DNA of 64,000 bases from Paracoccaceae bacterium (lineage in GTDB: Bacteria > Pseudomonadota > Alphaproteobacteria > Rhodobacterales > Rhodobacteraceae): assembly GCA_014239455.1 (NCBI GenBank), contig JAAZYV010000007.1:1-64000 (forward strand), in the 5' to 3' direction. Below the pieces are notes generated by a model. The model saw only the letters and a list, made by a program, of their open reading frames with translations. It was not told the DNA's origin and did not search any database. The stretch's first letter is position 1; each line of letters opens with the position of its first letter. The position numbers and the translations under genes were made by a program. Shown one piece after another: positions 56,701-64,000 of the stretch.

Positions 56701-58229
56701 CGACCATGGAGTTTTTTCCTCCTTTCAAAAGATTTGAAGAAAATATTAACCTAAAGAAAAATCAAATCATTCACACCAAATTCTCTGCTGATCTTGATAC
56801 CCCCGTATCTCTGATGATTAAGTTAGATAGCCAGCAGAGCAATTCCTTTCTTCTTGAATCTGTCACTGGTGGAAAAATAAAGGGACGTTTTTCAATCATA
56901 GGAATTAAACCAGATCTAATATGGAGATATTCTGGAGATTTTCCTGAAATCAACCGACAAGCACTTCACAAGGAAAATTCATTTAGAAAAGCCGGTACTT
57001 CAGTACTTTCTTCGTTGCGGGAGATAATAAAGGAAAGTACTATCGACATACCAGATAATCTTCCCACCATGTGTGCAGGGTTATTTGGGTATCTAGGATA
57101 TGAAATGATACAGTTGACCGAGAAAATCCCTGCGGCCCAAGCTAATCCCTTAAATTTACCGGAGTCAATTTTTTTTAGACCCTCAATAATCATTATAATG
57201 GACAATGTTAAAGGAGAAGTTACAGTCGTTACACCAATATGGTGTGAATCCTATGCTGTTACTTCTTGCTCACCAAGGGAATGTTATGACAATGCTACTA
57301 ATTCTCTTAGCTCGATCTTAAGAATTATTTCTTCGCATTCCAGTCCTTATAAATTCCCAACAAAGTCAGATAAACCAAATACACTCTATAGAAAACCACA
57401 AAGTAATGTAACAAAAAGTGAATTCTTAAAGAAAGTTAAAAAAGCCATTAACTATGTTAAGTCAGGTGACATACTACAAGTGGTTCTGAGTCAGAGGTGG
57501 AAAATGAAATTTGACATTGATCCATTTTCCTTTTACCGAGCTTTGAGAAAGACAAATCCTTCTCCATATATGTTTTTTTTCAATTTTGAAAATTTTCAAG
57601 TTATTGGGGCAAGTCCTGAAATTTTAGTAAAAGTTGCAGAAGGTAAAGTAACCATAAGACCAATAGCAGGAACTAGGCCGCGAGGTAAAGATTTGGCCGA
57701 AGATTTGTTTTTGGAAAAAGATTTGCTGGCGGATCCCAAAGAGCAAGCTGAACATCTAATGTTGTTGGATCTAGGTAGAAATGACGTTGGTAAAGTTAGT
57801 GAGATAGGAACTGTAAAACCAACCGAAAAGTTCGTGGTCGAAAAATACAGCCATGTTATGCATATTGTTTCTAATGTAGAAGGTATCTTAAGATCTGACA
57901 AAGACAATGTCTCAGCCTTGTTTTCTGGATTACCTGCTGGAACTGTATCAGGTGCACCAAAAATTCGAGCTATGGAAATTATAAGCGAACTTGAGAAAGA
58001 AAAAAGAGGTGTCTATGCAGGCGGGGTCGGTTATTTTGGAGCTTCTGGGGAAATGGACATCTGTATTGCACTAAGAACTGCAGTAATCAAAGAGAAGCAC
58101 ATATATATTCAGGCAGGGGCCGGTATCGTTTATGACAGTATTCCAGAAAATGAATATATGGAAACGATCAATAAAGCTAAGGCCCTTTTTGCAGCTGTGG
58201 AAATTGCAGAGAATCAGTTTAGGAATTGA
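56697..58229 (+). CDS. trpE: anthranilate synthase component I
   Basis: TrpE makes anthranilate from chorismate with ammonia from TrpG. The 510-residue protein has the Trp feedback region LLESVTGGKIKGRFSIIG (normally LLES) and the chorismate-binding domain with IRPIAGTRPRG, LMLLDLGRNDVGKV, YSHVMHIVSNVEG, and FSGLPAGTVSGAPKIRAMEII. Start GTG 56697 overlaps the ppiD stop; ATG 56706 is an alternative. It is separated from trpG by 243 bases, unlike trpGDC, which are coupled to each other. Confidence 0.97.
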   Translation: MTTMEFFPPFKRFEENINLKKNQIIHTKFSADLDTPVSLMIKLDSQQSNSFLLESVTGGKIKGRFSIIGIKPDLIWRYSGDFPEINRQALHKENSFRKAGTSVLSSLREIIKESTIDIPDNLPTMCAGLFGYLGYEMIQLTEKIPAAQANPLNLPESIFFRPSIIIIMDNVKGEVTVVTPIWCESYAVTSCSPRECYDNATNSLSSILRIISSHSSPYKFPTKSDKPNTLYRKPQSNVTKSEFLKKVKKAINYVKSGDILQVVLSQRWKMKFDIDPFSFYRALRKTNPSPYMFFFNFENFQVIGASPEILVKVAEGKVTIRPIAGTRPRGKDLAEDLFLEKDLLADPKEQAEHLMLLDLGRNDVGKVSEIGTVKPTEKFVVEKYSHVMHIVSNVEGILRSDKDNVSALFSGLPAGTVSGAPKIRAMEIISELEKEKRGVYAGGVGYFGASGEMDICIALRTAVIKEKHIYIQAGAGIVYDSIPENEYMETINKAKALFAAVEIAENQFRN

Positions 58230-58256
58230 CTGCCAACGTAAACAAAGTTTCGATAT

Positions 58257-58394
58257 TTAGTTTTCCACAAAGATACGGAGAGAATTCAAATTTAAATCCA
58301 TAAAAATAATTATTATCAATAAAAAAACCCAAAAAATTACCCCAAAAAAGATACCTTTAGCTACACTTCCATCTGGTTTATTTATGTTTTTCAT
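58257..58394 (-). CDS. small membrane protein candidate (45 aa) antisense between trpE and trpG
   Basis: A minus-strand ATG ORF of 45 codons: MKNINKPDGSVAKGIFFGVIFWVFLLIIIIF..., a polar start then one strongly hydrophobic helix and a short polar tail. It fills much of the trpE-trpG gap and is below the ORF-track cutoff. The ribosome site is weak (GATTGAG next to ATG). The layout is that of real single-pass small membrane proteins. In Rhodobacter the gene yibQ lies between trpE and trpGDC; this is not yibQ. I recognise no family. Confidence 0.45.
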   Translation of the reverse strand: MKNINKPDGSVAKGIFFGVIFWVFLLIIIIFMDLNLNSLRIFVEN

Positions 58395-58472
58395 CTCAAT
58401 CTTTCTAAATATCTATTTTACTCTTAAGTATTTTTTTATAGCATTGATGCATACAATGAGAACTAGTTAAAA

Positions 58473-59057
58473 ATGTTAATATTACTAGATAATTATGATA
58501 GTTTCACATTTAATTTAGTTCACTATTTTGGCGAACTGGGATCTCCCGTAAAAGTATACAGAAATGACGAAAAAGACCCAGAGAGTATTTTGGCTGAAAA
58601 TCCTTCGGGAATTATTATTTCACCTGGACCGTGTAATCCCATAAAGGCTGGTATATCATTAGATCTCACAAAAAAGGCAGCACAGTATCAGTTGCCTCTT
58701 TTGGGAGTGTGTCTTGGACATCAAACTATTGGACAAGCCTTCGGAGGAGAAGTATCGTCAGCTAAAGAAGTACTGCATGGGAAAACGGATAAAATTTATC
58801 ATGATAAAATTGACTTATTTGATGGAATCCCCTCTCCATTTCGAGCAACCAGATATCACTCACTTTCTGTTATGAGAAAAAACTTTCCCTTGAAATTGAA
58901 AATTACCGCTGAGGCGAAATGTGGCGAAATAATGGCTTTAAAGCATAGAAATTTACCCATCTATGGAGTGCAATTTCATCCGGAGTCTATATCAAGTGAA
59001 TTTGGGCATAAGATTTTGAAAAACTTTATAAATGTCGTGAAGAATGCAAATGGATGA
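58473..59057 (+). CDS. trpG: anthranilate synthase component II (glutamine amidotransferase)
   Basis: TrpG supplies ammonia to TrpE from glutamine. The 194-residue class I amidotransferase has LLDNYDSFTFNLVHYFGELG, ISPGPCNPIKAGIS, the nucleophile Cys in LLGVCLGHQTIGQAFGG and the His-Glu pair in YGVQFHPESISSEFG. It overlaps trpD by 14 bases. A 4-amino-4-deoxychorismate synthase role (PabA) is also possible because such proteins are often shared. Confidence 0.96.
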   Translation: MLILLDNYDSFTFNLVHYFGELGSPVKVYRNDEKDPESILAENPSGIIISPGPCNPIKAGISLDLTKKAAQYQLPLLGVCLGHQTIGQAFGGEVSSAKEVLHGKTDKIYHDKIDLFDGIPSPFRATRYHSLSVMRKNFPLKLKITAEAKCGEIMALKHRNLPIYGVQFHPESISSEFGHKILKNFINVVKNANG

Positions 59058-60072
59058 AAATTTGAGAAGTATACTAAAGGATTCACTTACGAGGAATCTG
59101 ACCAAAGAAGAATCTGAAATTCTCTTCAATAAAATAATGGATGGATCTTTTTCTGACATCCATCTTAGTGCAATTCTGGCTTCAATGAGTTCAAGAGGGG
59201 AAACAATTGAGGAGCTCATTGGTGCAACTAAAGCTATGAGAGAACACAGCACAAAAATTGTTGGAGGGAAGGATGTTATTGACATTGTAGGGACCGGTGG
59301 CGACGGGAAAGGAACTCTAAATATATCAACAGCAAGCGCAATTGTGGTCTCTGGGTCTGGTGTAAGGGTGGCAAAGCATGGAAACAGAAATATATCTTCC
59401 CGTTCAGGAGCTGCTAATATTTTAGAATCCCTAGGTATTGATGTCATGATGAAACCTGAGGTGGCCCAAAGATGTCTTGATGAGATTGGAATATGCTTCA
59501 TGATGGCACCTGTTTTCCATCCAGCTATGAAGAATGTGATGCCAGTACGTAATGAATTAGGAATTAGAACTATTTTTAATGTCTTAGGGCCAATGACAAA
59601 TCCTGCTGAAGTAAAAAAGCAACTCACTGGAGCCTTCAGTAAAGAGCTCTTGGAACCAATGGCACGTACATTATTAGCCCTTGAAACTGAAACTGCTTGG
59701 CTCGTGCACGGCAATGACGGGACAGATGAGATTGCGATATCTGACTTAACCAATGTGGTAGAGCTCAAAGATCGTGCAATTAGAAAATTCACTCTTAATC
59801 CTGTGGATTATGGATTCAAGTTACATTGCTTTGAAGGATTAATTGGAGGTAGTCCAGATTATAATGCTACGCAATTAAAGACTTTGCTAGAAGGGAAAAC
59901 AGGAGTCTATAGGGATTCAGTTTTACTAAACTCGGCAGCAGCTCTTTACATAGCAGGTGTGGTGAAAGATCTGAATGAAGGAATTTTCTTAGCTACAAAA
60001 TCAATCGATGAAGGAAAGGCCTTAAACAAATTGACTGAACTAAGGAAGATGTCTTCTTCCAAAGGAAGATGA
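59044..60072 (+). CDS. trpD: anthranilate phosphoribosyltransferase
   Basis: TrpD joins anthranilate to PRPP. The 342-residue protein has LASMSSRGETIEELIGATKAMREH, the PRPP/Mg loop VIDIVGTGGDGKGTLNISTASA, VAKHGNRNISSRSGAANILESLG, and RTIFNVLGPMTNPA. It starts within the end of trpG and its stop overlaps the trpC start, so trpGDC is translationally coupled. Confidence 0.97.
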   Translation: MQMDENLRSILKDSLTRNLTKEESEILFNKIMDGSFSDIHLSAILASMSSRGETIEELIGATKAMREHSTKIVGGKDVIDIVGTGGDGKGTLNISTASAIVVSGSGVRVAKHGNRNISSRSGAANILESLGIDVMMKPEVAQRCLDEIGICFMMAPVFHPAMKNVMPVRNELGIRTIFNVLGPMTNPAEVKKQLTGAFSKELLEPMARTLLALETETAWLVHGNDGTDEIAISDLTNVVELKDRAIRKFTLNPVDYGFKLHCFEGLIGGSPDYNATQLKTLLEGKTGVYRDSVLLNSAAALYIAGVVKDLNEGIFLATKSIDEGKALNKLTELRKMSSSKGR

Positions 60073-60863
60073 TGTCACCCTCCATTCTTGAGCAAATTAA
60101 ACATTATAAATTAGAAGAGATTGATACTCTTAAAAAGAACATTGGTTTAGGGTTATTGGAAAAAAATGCGTTAACTGCAATACCTCCTAGAGGGTTTTTA
60201 GATAAGCTAACTAAGGTAACAATTCCCAAAGTGAACATCATAGCCGAAATCAAAAAAGCCTCCCCTTCTAAAGGCATCATTAAAAAGAACTTTGATCCAG
60301 CAGTCATAGCTCAGATTTATCAAGAATCTGGAGCCTCATGCATCTCCGTACTAACAGATTCTCCTAGTTTTCACGGAAAAGCAGAAGATCTAGAAATTGC
60401 CAAAGAAAACTCAAACATCCCTATTTTGCGTAAGGATTTTATTTTTGATGAAGTGCAAGTGTTTGAAAGCCGATCGATGGGTGCTGATTGCATTTTAATT
60501 ATTATGGCTGCATTATCTAATTCAGAAGCTAAAAGAATAGAAACGCTAGCTTTTGATTTGAAAATGAACGTGATCTTAGAAGTGCACAACAAGAAAGAGC
60601 TTGATAGAGCTCTAGATCTCAAATCAAAATTGATAGGCATAAACAACCGGAATCTAAATACCTTTGAAACAGATTTGGATACTACTATCAATTTGAGTGA
60701 ATTCATACCTGATGGATACCACGTAATTTCTGAAAGTGGCCTGTCAAGTAGGGAAGATATTAAAAAAATGTGTAAAAATGGTATCAATTCATTTTTGATA
60801 GGAGAAATGTTTATGAGATCTAATAATATAAATGATGAATTCAAAAGACTATTGGGACGATGA
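60069..60863 (+). CDS. trpC: indole-3-glycerol phosphate synthase
   Basis: TrpC closes the indole ring. The 264-residue TIM barrel has IIAEIKKASPSKGIIKKNFDPAVIAQIYQESGASCISVLTD-like elements (catalytic Lys in EIKKASPSKG), PILRKDFIFDEVQVFE, IGINNRNLNTFETD, and VISESGLSSREDI. Start ATG overlaps the trpD stop. It is not fused to TrpF, and trpF-trpB-trpA are elsewhere, as in other Rhodobacteraceae. Confidence 0.97.
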   Translation: MMSPSILEQIKHYKLEEIDTLKKNIGLGLLEKNALTAIPPRGFLDKLTKVTIPKVNIIAEIKKASPSKGIIKKNFDPAVIAQIYQESGASCISVLTDSPSFHGKAEDLEIAKENSNIPILRKDFIFDEVQVFESRSMGADCILIIMAALSNSEAKRIETLAFDLKMNVILEVHNKKELDRALDLKSKLIGINNRNLNTFETDLDTTINLSEFIPDGYHVISESGLSSREDIKKMCKNGINSFLIGEMFMRSNNINDEFKRLLGR

Positions 60864-60869
60864 CATCAG

Positions 60870-61376
60870 ATGTCTAAACAAAAAAATCTAAGTCACCTTG
60901 ATGAAACTGGTAGTGCAACCATGGTAGACGTTACCAAAAAGCACGCCACTTCCCGAAGGGCAGAAGCAAGTTGCACAATACTATTGAATGCTACTTCGTA
61001 TGACATAGTCCAAAATAATAAAGCCAAAAAAGGTAATGTTCTAGAAGTTGCACGAATAGCTGGAATAATGGCCGCGAAAAAAACTGCTGAATTAATACCG
61101 CTTTGTCATCAAATCAATCTTTCGAATGTAGCCATAGATTTCAAACTTTCTAAGAGCGACCAATCCATAGTTGTTAGCGCGAGCACTGCAACCACTGATA
61201 AAACTGGGGTAGAAATGGAGTCTTTAGTGGCGACTTCTATAGCTAGTTTAACAGTTTATGACATGCTAAAGGCAGTTGATAAGAATATCAGAATCACAGA
61301 CATAGTATTGAATTTCAAAGATGGAGGTAGATCTGGGACATTCATCAGGGAAAAATCATCATCTCATAAGCTATAA
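60870..61376 (+). CDS. moaC: cyclic pyranopterin monophosphate synthase MoaC
   Basis: MoaC forms cPMP in molybdenum cofactor synthesis. The 168-residue protein has HLDETGSATMVDVTKKHATSRRAEA, IMAAKKTAELIPLCHQINLS, DKTGVEMESLVATSIASLTVYDMLKAVDK and DGGRSG near the end. It lies six bases after trpC, the trpC-moaC-moeA order of Rhodobacteraceae, and overlaps moeA by 56 bases. The cofactor is used by MsrP in this window. Confidence 0.97.
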   Translation: MSKQKNLSHLDETGSATMVDVTKKHATSRRAEASCTILLNATSYDIVQNNKAKKGNVLEVARIAGIMAAKKTAELIPLCHQINLSNVAIDFKLSKSDQSIVVSASTATTDKTGVEMESLVATSIASLTVYDMLKAVDKNIRITDIVLNFKDGGRSGTFIREKSSSHKL

Positions 61377-62568
61377 TAACGCGCTGGAACTACTTTTTGG
61401 TTTACACAAATTTGTAACTCTTAATGATGAAACTATAACTTTGGAAAACAGTTTAGGTAGAGTTCTCCGCGGTGAAGTTAAAGCTTTAATAGACAATCCA
61501 CCTGCCGATATCTCATCAATGGACGGCTATGCAATAAATTCATTTGATGACAAATTAAATGGAATTTTAAGAGTGGTAGATGTATCTGCTGCAGGAACCC
61601 CTGCAAGAGCACAAGTTAGTCCTGGGAGCGCTGTAAGGATTTTTACTGGTGCTAAATTGCCACAAGGATCAAATTCAGTAATTGTTCAAGAAGAAGTGAC
61701 ATTAATAAAAAAAAGTGAAATTTCTATTAATAACCCAGAAAAGGTTTCACCAAATGAAAATGTCAGAAGAAAGGGTACAGATTTCATCGAAGGCACTACA
61801 GTAAAACCAGGTAAAATCATAACCCCTAAAGAAATTATGCTTTTTGCTGCAATGGGCCACGAGAAATTACTTGTGAAACAAAAACCGCTGATTTCTATTA
61901 TTTCGATAGGTAATGAATTAACTAAACCAGGTAACCTCCACAAAAAAAACCAAATCTATTCATCCAATGCTTATGGAATTAGTTCTCTATTAAGGAAATT
62001 ATCTTGTGAACCTGTAATTTTCCCAATAGCCCGAGATAACTTGGAATCAATAAAAAAAAGCTTGGACAAAGCTAGCCAAAATTCCGACATAATTGTAACT
62101 ACTGGGGGAGCTTCGGTTGGAACCTATGACTTGGTTAAGACAGCAGCCAAACAATTAGGTTTGCACCTTTGTTTCGAAAAGGTGAATATAAGGCCAGGAA
62201 AACCAACATTCGCTGGATATTTGAGGAACGTACCATTAATAGGTCTTCCTGGAAACCCGGTATCTTCCTATGTATGCGCCCAGTTATTTTTACTCCCATT
62301 AATAATGAAAATAATTGGATGCAAAATTGATTGCCCAATCATATCTAGTGCAAAATTGAATGCTAAAATGAACCCTAATGGCTCTAGACAAAATTTTGTG
62401 AGAGCTAATATAGTAAATGATGGCGGGATACGAATTGTATCACCAAAAGATAAACAAGACAGTTCTCTAGTTAAAACACTCCAAGAATCAAATTGTCTTA
62501 TTGTTCGTCCTCCAAATGACAACATTAAAAATATAGACGATTTAGTTGATATTATCGAATTAATCTAA
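61321..62568 (+). CDS. moeA: molybdopterin molybdenumtransferase MoeA
   Basis: MoeA inserts molybdate into adenylated molybdopterin. The 415-residue protein has ADISSMDGYAI, the segment GAKLPQGSNSVIVQEE, SIGNELTKPG, the catalytic loop VTTGGASVGTYDLVK and LIGLPGNPVSSYVCAQLF. The only usable start codon before the conserved region is ATG 61321, giving a 56-base overlap with moaC in another frame; no ATG, GTG or TTG was seen between it and NNALELLFGL. So the overlap seems real. Confidence 0.94.
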   Translation: MEVDLGHSSGKNHHLISYNNALELLFGLHKFVTLNDETITLENSLGRVLRGEVKALIDNPPADISSMDGYAINSFDDKLNGILRVVDVSAAGTPARAQVSPGSAVRIFTGAKLPQGSNSVIVQEEVTLIKKSEISINNPEKVSPNENVRRKGTDFIEGTTVKPGKIITPKEIMLFAAMGHEKLLVKQKPLISIISIGNELTKPGNLHKKNQIYSSNAYGISSLLRKLSCEPVIFPIARDNLESIKKSLDKASQNSDIIVTTGGASVGTYDLVKTAAKQLGLHLCFEKVNIRPGKPTFAGYLRNVPLIGLPGNPVSSYVCAQLFLLPLIMKIIGCKIDCPIISSAKLNAKMNPNGSRQNFVRANIVNDGGIRIVSPKDKQDSSLVKTLQESNCLIVRPPNDNIKNIDDLVDIIELI

Positions 62569-62599
62569 CTGTGAATTGAAAATCATTGACAAGAAACCA

Positions 62600-62614
62600 G
62601 AACAATAGTAGAAC
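62600..62614. promoter_or_regulatory. SOS box (LexA operator) of lexA
   Basis: GAAC-AATAGTA-GAAC, which on the other strand is GTTC-N7-GTTC, the direct-repeat LexA box of Alphaproteobacteria. It ends 16 bases before the lexA ATG, fitting autorepression. The site lies inside the ORF track's TTG-started version of lexA, which further supports the ATG at 62631. Confidence 0.8.
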
Positions 62615-62630
62615 AAATTCGGGCGATTTC

Positions 62631-63305
62631 ATGTTAACAAAAAAACAATTAGAACTTCTAAAATTTTTAGAAAAAAAAATTAGCTCAACTGGAGTGTCTC
62701 CATCCTTTGAGGAAATGAAATTTGCCTTAGGTTTAAGATCAAAGTCTGGAATCCACCGACTAATCTGTGCACTTGAAGAAAGAGGCTTTTTAAGAAAATT
62801 GGCTCATAGGGCTAGGTCGATTGAAATACTAAGATCGCCCTCTTCACTTATTGGATTCAAACCCAAAGAAAAAGGATCCTTACCAACTGAAAATCAATTT
62901 CCTGACCTAAGATCTAACGAGATTCGATCGATACCAATGATAGGACAGATAGCCGCTGGATCACCAATTGAAGCAGTGAAGGAATCGTCTGAAATGATTT
63001 CTGTTCCAGAAACACTTTTAGGTCTTGGTAACTATTTTGCTCTAAATGTTGTTGGTGATTCCATGACCGAAGTTGGGATTAATGAAGGCGATATTGCCAT
63101 TGTTGAACAGAAAGATGATGCAAAAAATGGTGATCTTGTGGTTGCACTGATTAATGAAACTGAAGCAACCCTCAAAAGATTAAAAAAGGTCAAAGGAAAA
63201 ATTATCTTAGAACCAGAAAATAGAAATTATTCTCCTCAAGTTTACGAAAAGGGTACACAAGTAAGGATTCAAGGCATTTTATCCGGAATAATGAGGAAAT
63301 ATTAA
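62631..63305 (+). CDS. lexA: SOS repressor LexA
   Basis: LexA represses DNA-damage genes and self-cleaves when RecA is active. With start ATG 62631 it has 224 residues: wHTH domain (LTKKQLELLKFLEKKISSTGVSPSFEEMKFALGLRSKSGIHRLI), cleavage site Ala-Gly in GQIAAGSPIEA, catalytic Ser in VVGDSMTEVGI and Lys in EATLKRLKK. The ORF-track TTG at 62586 is rejected because a LexA box lies between it and the ATG. comEC, often between lexA and gltX in relatives, is absent. Confidence 0.96.
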   Translation: MLTKKQLELLKFLEKKISSTGVSPSFEEMKFALGLRSKSGIHRLICALEERGFLRKLAHRARSIEILRSPSSLIGFKPKEKGSLPTENQFPDLRSNEIRSIPMIGQIAAGSPIEAVKESSEMISVPETLLGLGNYFALNVVGDSMTEVGINEGDIAIVEQKDDAKNGDLVVALINETEATLKRLKKVKGKIILEPENRNYSPQVYEKGTQVRIQGILSGIMRKY

Positions 63306-63388
63306 TAATTTATTTATTTGTTCTTGTGCCACCACTCCTAATTAAGCTATCAAAGCAACTTCAGTTGTTATGATTGCTAATCAACACG

Positions 63389-64000
63389 ATGAATAATAAG
63401 CCTGATCGAAATGTTGTAACCAGATTTGCTCCCTCTCCTACAGGATATCTACATCTTGGTGGAGCTAGGACAGCACTATTTAATTGGATGTATGCAAGAA
63501 AAAATTCTGGTAAGTTCTTACTTAGAATTGAAAATACTGACCAAACCCGATCTAACCCCAAAGCAGAATTAGCTATTTTTAAGGGTTTAAAATGGCTAAG
63601 ATTGACCTGGGACGATGATATAATTTATCAATTTGATAGAAAAGAAAGACATTTAGAAATTGCAAAACTTTTACTCCAAAAAAACTTTGCCTACAAATGT
63701 TACTCCACTAAAAATGAAATTACTGTTTTTAAAGAAAAAGCATTAAAATTAGGGAAATCGACCAAATTTATTTCTCCTTGGAGAAATCAACAGCCTGCCT
63801 GCTCCCCCTCAAAGGAATATGTGGTACGTTTGCGGGTCCCAGAATCTGGTAAGACAACAATCATAGACCGTGTGCAAGGAGAAATCGTCTGGAATAATGA
63901 GAACCTGGATGATTTAATCCTTGTACGCTCAGATGGAACAGTAACATATAATCTAGCGGTAGTAGTAGATGATTTTGACACTAATGTTACCGATATCATT
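63389..64000 (+). CDS. gltX: glutamate-tRNA ligase, 5' part (runs off window)
   Basis: Missing from the ORF track because it has no stop in the window; the listed minus-strand ORFs here are its shadows. From ATG 63389 it reads VVTRFAPSPTGYLHLGGARTALFNW, the class I synthetase HIGH region (YLHLGG), then FLLRIENTDQTRS and WDDD, standard for GluRS, which charges tRNA-Glu. 204 codons are present. It could be the non-discriminating paralogue if the genome has two gltX genes. Confidence 0.95.
   Translation, partial: MNNKPDRNVVTRFAPSPTGYLHLGGARTALFNWMYARKNSGKFLLRIENTDQTRSNPKAELAIFKGLKWLRLTWDDDIIYQFDRKERHLEIAKLLLQKNFAYKCYSTKNEITVFKEKALKLGKSTKFISPWRNQQPACSPSKEYVVRLRVPESGKTTIIDRVQGEIVWNNENLDDLILVRSDGTVTYNLAVVVDDFDTNVTDII

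Noticed and set aside
58992-59792. 266-aa antisense ORF over trpD
   Set aside because: Serine- and proline-rich shadow of the clearly conserved trpD on the plus strand.
63361-63561. Minus-strand ORFs at 63361-63561 and 63787-63999
   Set aside because: Shadows of gltX, which is open on the plus strand but absent from the track because its stop is outside the window.

Overview
The window is one continuous stretch of an AT-rich alphaproteobacterial chromosome (by eye about one third GC). Gene content and order point to Rhodobacterales/Rhodobacteraceae, probably a streamlined marine lineage. The clearest markers are the series ntrB-ntrC-ntrY-ntrX-trkA-hfq-hflX, the run ispD-ispF-pgpA-cinA opposite coq10-lipA-lpdA, accB-accC-aat next to mlaD-NDUFA12, ppiD-trpE-trpG-trpD-trpC-moaC-moeA-lexA-gltX, a DUF1476 protein (F1-ATPase zeta inhibitor) and a GTTC-N7-GTTC type SOS box at lexA. 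Genes are tightly packed with many start/stop overlaps, and TTG or GTG starts are common. I saw no insertion sequence, prophage, CRISPR array or rRNA. There is one tRNA gene (Leu, anticodon UAG).

Layout. 0-3 kb: the end of a YcbB-type L,D-transpeptidase, then lpxD, an acyl carrier protein and a beta-ketoacyl-ACP synthase (envelope lipids). 3-11.5 kb: an IalB-like secreted protein, a CorC/HlyC membrane protein, xerD, an unknown exported protein and a small membrane ORF on the minus strand; then aroK-aroB, the zeta inhibitor, RNase D and SufE on the plus strand. 11.6-13.4 kb: a corrinoid protein (possibly the B12 module of a split methionine synthase) and msrP. 13.4-19.6 kb (minus): purQ-purS-purC, purB, miaA, hflX, hfq. 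19.7-27.6 kb (minus): trkA and the NtrYX and NtrBC two-component systems. 27.7-34 kb: ispD-ispF-pgpA-cinA (plus), coq10-lipA-lpdA and queA (minus). 34-41.6 kb: a BCP-type peroxiredoxin, a bactofilin, prfB, a class A PBP and rne. 41.6-49.4 kb: a DsbA-like oxidoreductase, accBC, aat, mlaD, NDUFA12, clpX, clpP, tig, tRNA-Leu. 49.4-52.4 kb: glnB-glnA and a DUF3445 haem N-demethylase-like gene. 52.7-64 kb: parE, ppiD, trpEGDC, moaC-moeA, lexA and the start of gltX.

How the genes connect. Nitrogen control is well represented: NtrBC and NtrYX, PII and glutamine synthetase. Shikimate (aroKB) and tryptophan (trpEGDC) genes give an aromatic pathway. MoaC and MoeA make the molybdenum cofactor that MsrP needs. 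ClpXP, trigger factor, PpiD, DsbA and MsrP cover protein quality control.

The most unusual item is the class A penicillin-binding protein at 36.5-38.6 kb. Its glycosyltransferase motifs are intact, but all recognisable transpeptidase motifs are gone. Genes I would expect at conserved Rhodobacteraceae junctions (dusB, comEC, aroQ, yibQ, an N-acetylmuramoyl-alanine amidase, msrQ) are missing here, which fits genome reduction. Also notable are a ten-G run inside aroK, NtrC and NtrX without the GAFTGA sigma-54 loop, and two small membrane ORFs below the ORF-track cutoff.
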